Part shown: positions 30,130 to 36,036 of the stretch, piece by piece
Position numbering within the stretch: the first letter of the stretch is position 1
Layout of the letters: the number at the start of each line of letters is the position of its first letter
Assembly: GCA_020722575.1 (NCBI GenBank)
Contig: DYKN01000021.1
Location: 1 to 44,718, forward strand
From: Rikenella microfusus
GTDB taxonomy: Bacteria; Bacteroidota; Bacteroidia; Bacteroidales; VadinHA17
Direction of reading: 5' to 3'
Length of the DNA stretch: 44,718 nucleotides
Program-made: the position numbers and the translations under genes
Notes under the pieces: generated by a model
What the model was told of the DNA's origin: nothing
Database searches by the model: none
Seen by the model: only the letters and a program-made list of their open reading frames with translations

Positions 30130-30420
30130 TCAGCAAACTATCTTATCATAGAATAATATACAACATATAACAAAAAAAAACCAAAAATTTTTTTCCCATT
30201 TGCCGTTAAGCCATAATGTATCCTTGGTGTGCCACGCAAAGAAGAATGACACAACCAGGCAAATCCATCCAATAATGTGGAAATGAGACCAACCAACACG
30301 GTCTGGTTTTAGGGCGACAATAAAAATAACTGCAAGGCAAATGAGCCAGAGGGAAGCTCGTTTGGAGGGGGAGACTGGAGCTAGTCTTATTTTTGCAGGA
30401 AGAGCTTGTATGTGGGTCAT
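30130..30420 (-). pseudogene. Truncated second copy of the membrane-protein gene at 1-748
   Basis: The 96-codon frame begins with the same N terminus as the gene at 1-748 (one change in the first ~33 residues). It then diverges (SHFHIIGWICLVVSFFFAWH against PYFHIIGWICLGASFFFAWN), lacks 59 codons, rejoins at WLNGKW and runs out in AT-rich sequence. The missing 177 bp lie between two AGCCA motifs (360-364 and 537-541 in the left copy), so the frame is kept. It could still make a two-helix membrane peptide. It points into the giant operon, so read-through from its side would enter that operon. Confidence 0.75.
30145..30173 (-). promoter_or_regulatory. Predicted promoter of the giant surface-protein operon
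   Basis: On the minus strand, TTGTTA (30173-30168), 17-base spacer, TATGAT (30150-30145), 24 bases before ATG 30120. It lies inside the last AT-rich bases of the island, just downstream of the truncated gene copy. It is the only good promoter I see for the 27-kb gene set. Confidence 0.5.
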
Positions 30421-30523
30421 ACGTTATTTTCCGAATTGACATCTATCATCGTTTTTTTTGCTCCGACGGTTGTGACTAACATGTTTGGCGTATTGGATTT
30501 TTCGACATGGTCAAGGTTAGTGA
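30209..30523. repeat. Right copy of 315-bp direct repeat flanking the island
   Basis: Partner of 537-851, same orientation. 30323-30523 is 99% identical to the left copy and 30213-30322 about 79%. To its right the sequence is chromosomal in composition and leads into the 113-aa exported-protein gene, so this side is probably the undisturbed upstream context. Confidence 0.9.
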
Positions 30524-30559
30524 TTCTCTCTTTTTCCCCTTTTGAACCGTAAGATGCAG

Positions 30560-30901
30560 TTATCTGGGAATGAAACGTACTTCATAAGTCAGGATACACG
30601 CTTGGCGTCTGTCATATTTCGCTCTGGTTTCTTTATGTGCAATGATCCTTTTGCCTTCAAGCTTTTTGGCCATCTCATTCTGGGCTACAAGGAGGGCTGC
30701 TGCGTGTGACTCGTATTTTCTGCGGAGCGGATCTACAGTATCAGGTCGCGGATAGCCTCTTGCAGTGATGGTCAGGATCCCTTTTGTCATATCTATTGTT
30801 GATTTGACTTTTTCCTCTTTTACTGGACGGTTGGAGGGAGCCATGGCCAGGATGCTAACTGCTAAAAGGGGGAGCAGGATTATCAAAAGTTCCTTTTTCA
30901 T
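30560..30901 (-). CDS. Small exported protein, possibly LPP20/FlgT-N-like
   Basis: The 113-aa product has a signal peptide (ELLIILLPLLAVSILAMA, cleavage near residue 21) and no lipobox cysteine. The mature part has a beta strand GILTITARGYPRP, a helix YESHAAALLVAQNEMAKKLEG and closing strands ILTYEVRFIPR. This strand, alanine-rich helix with AxxxAQNE, strand order is reminiscent of LPP20 and FlgT N-terminal domains found in envelope proteins of flagellated bacteria; that assignment is tentative. AAGGAT precedes the ATG. A clear promoter (30934-30962) drives it. Before the island it may have been the upstream neighbour of the membrane-protein gene. Confidence 0.75.
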   Translation of the reverse strand: MKKELLIILLPLLAVSILAMAPSNRPVKEEKVKSTIDMTKGILTITARGYPRPDTVDPLRRKYESHAAALLVAQNEMAKKLEGKRIIAHKETRAKYDRRQACILTYEVRFIPR

Positions 30902-30933
30902 GGTAATATCCTTTTCATTGCGATCTTGTTCTT

Positions 30934-30962
30934 AGTATAGCCTCTTTCTTTCAAAAAAGCAA
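30934..30962 (-). promoter_or_regulatory. Predicted promoter of the 113-aa exported protein
   Basis: Minus strand: TTGCTT (30962-30957), 17-base spacer, TATACT (30939-30934), 32 bases before ATG 30901. It lies back to back with the plus-strand promoter at 30984-31012. Confidence 0.6.
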
Positions 30963-30983
30963 AGGAACGGCTCATTATTTTTT

Positions 30984-31012
30984 TTGCTAACTTGGCTGGA
31001 TATTGTTATATT
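30984..31012 (+). promoter_or_regulatory. Predicted promoter for small peptide and polysaccharide deacetylase
   Basis: TTGCTA (30984-30989), 17-base spacer, TATATT (31007-31012). Transcription should start near 31019, just before the GGAGG of the 55-aa reading frame. Confidence 0.6.
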
Positions 31013-31038
31013 TTCATACTTCCTGTCTGGAGGATTAT

Positions 31039-31206
31039 ATGTACATGTGTTTTGCAATCGGGCTCATGGTCTGGATGTTTATGGGTCTGTTTATCAATCA
31101 TTCTTTTATCATCCCAATTGTTTCTACCCCATGCATGGATAAGGGATACTTCAGTTCAGAGTTGATTGTCCTCAAAAGGTTAGTCCCTGCCCATGATTTT
31201 TGTTAG
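31039..31206 (+). CDS. 55-aa hydrophobic peptide ahead of polysaccharide deacetylase
   Basis: ATG 31039 is preceded by GGAGG at five bases, the best ribosome site in this transcript. The product has one strongly hydrophobic segment (residues 4-28, CFAIGLMVWMFMGLFINHSF) and a short polar tail. Its stop lies 14 bases inside the next gene, which has no good site of its own. It is either a real small membrane protein or a leader peptide that delivers ribosomes to the deacetylase start. No family recognised. Confidence 0.5.
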   Translation: MYMCFAIGLMVWMFMGLFINHSFIIPIVSTPCMDKGYFSSELIVLKRLVPAHDFC

Positions 31207-31957
31207 GATTTTGAGGCGTCTTCTTTTTTTACTGCTGGTTTTTTTTTCATCGCTGTTTGCATCTCAGGATTCTGTGGTCATCCTCTGTTATCATTCTTTC
31301 ATAGGAAACAAACCAGACAATCACTATGATTTCTCGGTCTCCCAGATGAGCAACCATATAAAAACGATTTCTTCTCTAGGATTCAGATTTGTATCATGGC
31401 AGGAGATCCTTGACGGAAAGGTGAAAGGGGCCAAGAATGTCCTTATCACTGTTGATGATGGACATAAGACCATTAACGATGTGTGGCCTCTTTTCAAAGC
31501 CTATAAAATAAAACCGATGCTTTTTATTTATCCAGCGATTGTGGATAGGAAGAGTAATACGTGTACCACATCCAACCTTCGTGTTTTGCAGGATCAAGGC
31601 GCTGTTCTGGGAGGGCATGGATGGAACCATCTGTTCATAGCCCAGAAACTTTTTGATGAAGATATTGTCGCTTTCAAACGTGAAATTTATTATGGAAGAA
31701 AAAAGACGAGTTTGATTGCACGGAAGGAGATTGATGTTTTCGCTTATCCTTTTGGAGTCTATTCGGATGTCACCTTGGAACATCTGAAACTGGCGGGTTA
31801 CAAGTATGCGTTTACCATTGATAAAGGTGTCCAGCCTCTCCCTATTTCCAAAGGTCGCGGTCCCCTGCTTATTCACAGGTATATGGTCACTTTCTATTCA
31901 TGGAAAAGTATAAGGAAAATTCTGGAAAATGGCGGGTTGGAAATTGCAGGAAAATGA
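31193..31957 (+). CDS. Exported polysaccharide deacetylase (NodB-type)
   Basis: The 254-aa protein has an N-terminal signal or anchor (residues 4-23) and a NodB-type deacetylase domain, which removes acetyl groups from N-acetylglucosamine-type polymers or peptidoglycan with a bound metal. Visible motifs: entry strand VVILCYHSF (residues 28-36), catalytic TVDDG (86-90, D88/D89), metal ligands H142 and H146 in GHGWNH, and YPFG (185-188). The CYHS opening is the sort seen in PgaB/IcaB-like exported enzymes. The start overlaps the 55-aa frame; translation probably depends on it. Confidence 0.88.
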   Translation: MIFVRILRRLLFLLLVFFSSLFASQDSVVILCYHSFIGNKPDNHYDFSVSQMSNHIKTISSLGFRFVSWQEILDGKVKGAKNVLITVDDGHKTINDVWPLFKAYKIKPMLFIYPAIVDRKSNTCTTSNLRVLQDQGAVLGGHGWNHLFIAQKLFDEDIVAFKREIYYGRKKTSLIARKEIDVFAYPFGVYSDVTLEHLKLAGYKYAFTIDKGVQPLPISKGRGPLLIHRYMVTFYSWKSIRKILENGGLEIAGK

Positions 31958-31968
31958 TTTCAGTAAAT

Positions 31969-31997
31969 TTGACATGGGATCATTCCTTTGTTATATT
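31969..31997 (+). promoter_or_regulatory. Promoter of tRNA-Gly
   Basis: TTGACA (31969-31974), 17-base spacer, TATATT (31992-31997), 16 bases before the tRNA 5' end. It starts 12 bases after the deacetylase stop and is the closest match to consensus in the window. Confidence 0.75.
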
Positions 31998-32013
31998 ATC
32001 AACGAAATGAAGC

Positions 32014-32084
32014 GCGGGTGTAGTTCAATGGTAGAACGTAAGCCTTCCAAGCTTACTGTGTGGGTTCGATTCCCATCACCCGCT
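32014..32084 (+). tRNA. tRNA-Gly (anticodon TCC)
   Basis: The cloverleaf folds fully: acceptor GCGGGTG/CACCCGC (32014-32020 with 32077-32083), D arm GTTC/GAAC, anticodon stem TAAGC/GCTTA with loop CTTCCAA (anticodon TCC at 32046-32048), T arm TGGG/CCCA with loop TTCGATT, discriminator T. CCA is not encoded; the cca gene nearby supplies it. The TCC anticodon reads GGA and other GGN codons. Confidence 0.95.
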
Positions 32085-32116
32085 CATTTTTATCATCTGT
32101 CAAAAGGGCAAATGAC

Positions 32117-32860
32117 TTGAAAAAAGCGTGCTGGGCTGTCCTTGTTGTGTTTTTGTCTTCGTCCTGCTTTTTTTCCACTAAACCTATCGCTTTGACTGAA
32201 GAACAGGAAACGCTCCTGAATAATGCTTCTTATCTGGCTAATCAAGGTGATTTTGATCGGTCTTATGGGATCATCCAACAGTTACGTTCTGAAAAAGTCC
32301 AAAATCCAGCAGTGGAGTTTTACTCTGGTTTTTTAGTTGAAAAGACTAAAGGGGATAAGAAAGCCTCCATACGACATTATATCAATGCTATAAAAATGAT
32401 GGATTCAATAGCCCCTTCGGAAAGAAATCCATTGCTTCAATCTATGACATGGTTCTATATGGCCTATTCTTATGAAAGGCTTAAAAAAACTGAAAAAGCG
32501 GAACATGCATTGTCTGCAGCATTTGCTATCCTTGATAAACTGAACAGTGTGGGGCGTCTCCAGGACGGGATCGGTTATTATATGCTTGCTTATGCCTATG
32601 ACAAGCACAACCAAAAGGAATTGTCAGTCGATTATTACAAGAAAGCCATCACCTATTTCGAAGAGAACAATCTTAACTATTACTACTTGCGTGGAGCCTT
32701 ATATAATATAGGTCTTTATCATTATAATAATAATGAATTTAGGGAAGCCGCTGAATTCTGGAAAGAGGCTTATGAAAAAGAACCTGAAAACGGGCATTTC
32801 AAGGATTTTTATGAGCAGTGGTACACAATCGCTTCTGAACAGGCACGGTCACTGGAATAG
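32117..32860 (+). CDS. TPR-repeat lipoprotein
   Basis: I choose TTG 32117 (247 aa), since any upstream start lies inside the tRNA and AGGG sits eight bases before the TTG. The N terminus MKKACWAVLVVFLSSSC is a lipoprotein signal with a relaxed, spirochaete-style lipobox ending at C17. The rest is helical with TPR units: a loose pair near 30-75, then MTWFYMAYSYERLKKTEKAE, IGYYMLAYAYDKHNQKELSV and GALYNIGLYHYNNNEFREAA, each followed by its B helix. It is probably a periplasmic or membrane-attached scaffold. It converges on cca with 10 bases between stops. Confidence 0.8.
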   Translation: MKKACWAVLVVFLSSSCFFSTKPIALTEEQETLLNNASYLANQGDFDRSYGIIQQLRSEKVQNPAVEFYSGFLVEKTKGDKKASIRHYINAIKMMDSIAPSERNPLLQSMTWFYMAYSYERLKKTEKAEHALSAAFAILDKLNSVGRLQDGIGYYMLAYAYDKHNQKELSVDYYKKAITYFEENNLNYYYLRGALYNIGLYHYNNNEFREAAEFWKEAYEKEPENGHFKDFYEQWYTIASEQARSLE

Positions 32861-32870
32861 GGGAACGCTG

Positions 32871-34247
32871 TCACATTTTTTTTGCAAGTTCTTCCAATTT
32901 CTCTTTTGTATTGAGGGAGGGGTCATCCAGTACCATCTGGAGAAGCGATTCCAGGATTTCTCCAACCTTTCTTGATGGTTCAATCTCTTTTATGCGCATT
33001 ACATCCGTTCCATTAATTGCCAGATCTTTCACTTTCAACGCATTTTCTTCTTCAATGATCTGCGCGATTTTAACTTTTAACTGTTCGATAATTCTAGAGT
33101 TTCCAGCTTTCTTGCCGCTTCCAATCCTGTCTCCTTCCCTGAGGATGAACAGCTCTTTCAGGTAGGGATCTGCTTTTCTCATCAGACGTCTGACAGCGCC
33201 ATCAGTCCATTCCTCAGTAAAATGGAACATGTGGTTGCGCACAAGCAGTAGGATTTTATACATTTCTGTGTTGCTGAATTTAAGCCGTCGCATGATATGC
33301 TTGGCTTTGTGGTAGCTGATCACTTCATGGTTGTAAAAGGTGTTGCTGCCTCCGGAGGTTCTCATGGATTGTGGTTTCCCGATATCATGAAAGAGTGCGG
33401 CCAACCTCACATCCACATCATCAGTCAGCTCTGCAGTCGCGTCACAGGAAGCGATGTTGTGATAATAGACATCATATTTATGGAACTTGTTCTGTTCAAC
33501 CCCATAACCTTCAAGCAGTTCAGGTAGCAGGATGGCCATGAGTCCGGTTTCACGGAGAAGTTCGAGCCCGATTGAGGGAATAGGGGAACCCATGATTTTT
33601 ATGATTTCGTCACGAACTCGTTCAAATGAGATGTTTTTGATGAGTTCTGCATTACGTGTTATTGATCCTTTTGTATCATGGTCGAGATGAAATCCCAACG
33701 TGCTGGCAAACCTGCATGCTCTCAGCATCCGTAAGGCATCCTCGCTGAACCGTTGGTCTGGCACGCCAATCGTCCTAAGGATCATCCTTTCCATGTCTCC
33801 CATTCCGTCAAAAAGGTCTATGATTGCGTTGTTGTCCAGATCCAAGGCAAGTGCGTTGATTGTGAAATCCCTTCGTGAAAGGTCTTCCTGGATTGTAGAG
33901 GCATATCTGATCTCATCAGGTCTTCTGTTGTCAGAATACTTGCCTTCAATCCGGTATGTAGTCACTTCATAATGTCTGTCCTTGTGGAGGATAGTGACTG
34001 TTCCATGTTTGATTCCAGTAGGAATGACATGTCTGAAGAGACTGGCTACTTCTTCAGGTTTGGCATTTGTGGCAAGGTCGTAATCCGAGCTTTTCCTGCC
34101 CAGAAGAAGATCGCGTATGGCACCACCAACAGGGAAGCATTCAAACCCTTTTTCTTTCAGGGTCTTGTGTATGAAAAGCACTTCATTCGGAATTTTTGCG
34201 ATGAGATCCGAAATGGTCATCGTGTTAAACAGGGTCTTGTTTGACAT
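32871..34247 (-). CDS. cca: CCA tRNA nucleotidyltransferase / poly(A) polymerase family
   Basis: The 458-aa enzyme adds CCA to tRNA 3' ends, needed here since the tRNA gene in this window lacks it. Class II nucleotidyltransferase features: GGAIRD (residues 41-46), catalytic DYD (55-57), RRDFTINALA (125-134) and RMLRACRFA (173-181). It is followed by an HD domain with ALFHDIGKP near residue 290, as in longer bacterial family members, which suggests extra phosphohydrolase activity. Poly(A) polymerase function cannot be excluded from sequence alone. There is no ribosome site before the ATG, and the promoter -10 ends only eight bases upstream, so the mRNA is probably leaderless. Confidence 0.92.
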   Translation of the reverse strand: MSNKTLFNTMTISDLIAKIPNEVLFIHKTLKEKGFECFPVGGAIRDLLLGRKSSDYDLATNAKPEEVASLFRHVIPTGIKHGTVTILHKDRHYEVTTYRIEGKYSDNRRPDEIRYASTIQEDLSRRDFTINALALDLDNNAIIDLFDGMGDMERMILRTIGVPDQRFSEDALRMLRACRFASTLGFHLDHDTKGSITRNAELIKNISFERVRDEIIKIMGSPIPSIGLELLRETGLMAILLPELLEGYGVEQNKFHKYDVYYHNIASCDATAELTDDVDVRLAALFHDIGKPQSMRTSGGSNTFYNHEVISYHKAKHIMRRLKFSNTEMYKILLLVRNHMFHFTEEWTDGAVRRLMRKADPYLKELFILREGDRIGSGKKAGNSRIIEQLKVKIAQIIEEENALKVKDLAINGTDVMRIKEIEPSRKVGEILESLLQMVLDDPSLNTKEKLEELAKKM

Positions 34248-34255
34248 GGTTTTTG

Positions 34256-34284
34256 ATGATAACGATTCAATCAGGAAAAGTCAA
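34256..34284 (-). promoter_or_regulatory. Predicted promoter of cca (leaderless)
   Basis: Minus strand: TTGACT (34284-34279), 17-base spacer, TATCAT (34261-34256). Only eight bases (34255-34248) separate the -10 from ATG 34247, so transcription should begin at or within two bases of the start codon. The -35 overlaps the end of the T-run of the flaB terminator. Confidence 0.65.
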
Positions 34285-34315
34285 AAAAAAAGGCCACCTA
34301 CAAGAGGTGACCTTT
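34283..34315 (-). terminator. Rho-independent terminator of flaB
   Basis: Minus strand: AAAGGTCACCT, 5-base loop, AGGTGGCCTTT (11 pairs, one G-T), then a T-run. It lies 17 bases after the flagellin stop. Confidence 0.9.
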
Positions 34316-34331
34316 AACCATAAAGGTTTTT

Positions 34332-35204
34332 TTAGCCTAACAATTTTAATACTGTCTGCGGGAGCATGTTTGCCTGCGCTAACATGGCTGTGCTCGACTG
34401 TGTAAGAATCTGGTTCTTCGTGAACTCGACCATCGTCTCACCCATGTCCGTATCGCGGATCCTGGATTCAGAAGCCTGGACGTTTTCATAAGCGACCATC
34501 AGTCCTTTTGCCGTATGTTCCAACCTGTTCTGATAGGCGCCTAGATCAGCTCTCTGCTTGGAAACTTTCTCCAATGCACGGTCCACTAGACCGATTGTCG
34601 CATTGGCGTTGCCAGGCGTACTGATGCTGATGAAAGTCGCAGTTTCAGCGTTACCCATAGGGCTCTTGAGTCCGAGACCCTGTGAGTTCATTGTGCCAAC
34701 AAAGACCTGCTCGCGCTGGTCCATGTTTGCTCCAATGTGGAACCACATGCTTGCTAACGGGATACCGCCAATGGCAGGGTTTGCAAAACGTCCTGTAAGC
34801 ATGCTCATCTTGTTGAACTGACCTTGGCTTGCAATACGGTCAATTTCATCGACCAGTTCTGAGACTTCAACCTGGATCTGCATCCTGTCTTCTGTTGAGT
34901 AAATACCGTTGGATGCCTGGATAGCCAGCTCACGGATCCTGTGAAGGATGTTTTGTACTTCCTGCAAGTATCCTTCTGTGGTCTGGATGAACGAGATGCC
35001 GTCCTGAGAGTTCCTTTCAGCCTGTCTGAGTCCCTTGATCTGGGCTCTCATCTTTTCTGAAACGGCCAACCCTGAAGCGTCGTCTCCCGCTCTGTTGATC
35101 CTCATGCCAGAAGAAAGTTTTTCAATATCCTTCTGGGTGTCCCATGCGCGGAACTTGAGTTCCTTGTTCGCATATAGGGCGCTGATGTTATGATTGATAA
35201 TCAT
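34332..35204 (-). CDS. flaB: Periplasmic flagellin FlaB
   Basis: The 290-aa protein is a spirochaete-type core flagellin. The N-terminal D0/D1 region begins [18 protein letters not shown] and contains [20 protein letters not shown] and [11 protein letters not shown]. The central [19 protein letters not shown] is the FlaB hallmark. The C-terminal D1/D0 region contains [35 protein letters not shown] and a final [11 protein letters not shown]. It has no D2/D3 insert and no signal peptide; it is exported by the flagellar type III system and builds the periplasmic filament core. AGGAGG lies seven bases before the ATG, the strongest ribosome site here. It is a single-gene transcript with its own terminator; no other flagellar gene is in the window. 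Confidence 0.97.
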   Translation of the reverse strand: MIINHNISALYANKELKFRAWDTQKDIEKLSSGMRINRAGDDASGLAVSEKMRAQIKGLRQAERNSQDGISFIQTTEGYLQEVQNILHRIRELAIQASNGIYSTEDRMQIQVEVSELVDEIDRIASQGQFNKMSMLTGRFANPAIGGIPLASMWFHIGANMDQREQVFVGTMNSQGLGLKSPMGNAETATFISISTPGNANATIGLVDRALEKVSKQRADLGAYQNRLEHTAKGLMVAYENVQASESRIRDTDMGETMVEFTKNQILTQSSTAMLAQANMLPQTVLKLLG

Positions 35205-35315
35205 GATGTATCCTCCTTGAGATTTTTTTCTTGTTTAAACCGTGACGTCCCTGTAACGGGGAAAAAGTAGCGTGACCTCCTCATTAAGACATTATTAAAA
35301 CTGTTGCTACTCTAT

Positions 35316-35342
35316 TTTTCGTCAGTGCAAGAAAATGCTTGA
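35316..35342 (-). promoter_or_regulatory. Candidate sigma-28-type promoter of flaB
   Basis: Minus strand: TCAA (35342-35339), 15-base spacer, GACGAAAA (35323-35316), against the flagellar consensus TAAA-N15-GCCGATAA (six of eight bases in the -10). It would give a leader of roughly 105 bases. No good sigma-70 pair is seen in the 240-base gap. A second promoter is possible. Confidence 0.35.
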
Positions 35343-35446
35343 TTGTTTTTTATTTTTTAGTAAGGGGAAATATCAGTATCATGGGTGTTTTTTTATATAT
35401 AATTAGGAAGTTTTTTTGTTAAGTATTTCTGATAATTGACGAAAAG

Positions 35447-36028
35447 TCAAAAGATCAGTTTGGTAAACTGAGACTTGAATCTTTTCAGGAGTTCCGCCTT
35501 GTTTCCAGTATTGTTGATGATGATGTCACAGATATTCCTGTTGAACCGTTGTCCTTTGATGATGTTGATGATGCGTGTGCGGCTGGATCCGTTCCTTTTC
35601 ATCCCACGTTCAATCAAAATCCGTTGGGGAGCAGTAATCAGTACGATAATGTCACATTTCCTATATAGACCCATCTTGAAGAGCAATGCGGCATCTATCA
35701 CCAGTTTTGGTCTTTCGTTTCTCCTTATTTCCTCTGCAATCTTTTTTATTATCCAAGGATGGACTGTTCTTTCCAGAAATAGGAGTTGACTCTTTTTTGT
35801 AAAGACGATGTCTCCCAGAATTTTCCTGTCGATCTCTTGTTTTTGATCCAATATCCCTTCACCGAATCGTTTGACAAGTTTGCCCTTTATGACTTCTTGC
35901 TTAAGCGCATCATGTCCTAGTCTGTCTGCGTCTATGATTTGCCACCCTTCTCTGGACAGGTAAGTTGAGAGAGTGCTTTTCCCTGATGCAAAAGGGCCCG
36001 TGATTCCTAAGACCAGTTTTTTTTTCAT
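35447..36028 (-). CDS. coaE: Dephospho-CoA kinase
   Basis: This 193-aa enzyme (start ATG 36028, with GAGGG five bases upstream) phosphorylates dephospho-CoA, the last step of CoA synthesis. The P-loop is GPFASGKST (residues 11-19). IIDADRLGHDAL matches the conserved DxD region, FLERTVHPWI the CoA-domain helix, and VIDAALLFKMGLYRKCD the conserved core strand. Length is normal. It follows polA by eight bases and its ribosome site overlaps the polA stop, so it ends the TPR-birA-polA-coaE operon. An upstream TTG (36040) is possible but less well placed. Confidence 0.93.
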   Translation of the reverse strand: MKKKLVLGITGPFASGKSTLSTYLSREGWQIIDADRLGHDALKQEVIKGKLVKRFGEGILDQKQEIDRKILGDIVFTKKSQLLFLERTVHPWIIKKIAEEIRRNERPKLVIDAALLFKMGLYRKCDIIVLITAPQRILIERGMKRNGSSRTRIINIIKGQRFNRNICDIIINNTGNKAELLKRFKSQFTKLIF

Positions 36029-36036
36029 CCTATCCC

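Larger units (their letters stand above)
852..30195. other. AT-rich putative genomic island with giant surface-protein operon
   Basis: Between the two direct repeats the sequence is clearly more AT-rich than both flanks (about 18 G/C per 60 bases on a sampled line at 7681, against 22-25 per 60 in the flanks), and codon choice shifts to A/T-ending codons. The block holds a TPR/TM protein, a REC-HATPase protein, two giant repetitive exported proteins, a PorV-OmpA fusion and a small coupled gene. No integrase, transposase or tRNA attachment site is visible, so the mechanism of entry is not shown. The direct repeats and base composition support acquisition; native origin with strong repeat-protein codon bias is the alternative. 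Confidence 0.65.

Noticed and set aside
32060..32116. A longer start for the TPR lipoprotein
   Set aside because: It begins inside the tRNA and would add residues before a clear lipoprotein signal; TTG 32117 with AGGG fits better.
35320..35345. Sigma-54 promoter for flaB (CAAGCATTTTCTTGCAC)
   Set aside because: The essential GG of the -24 element is missing and the spacing is one base short.
35429..35458. Terminator hairpin after coaE
   Set aside because: CTGAT/ATCAG and TTGAC/GTCAA arms can pair, but the minus-strand sequence that follows is A-rich, not a T-run.
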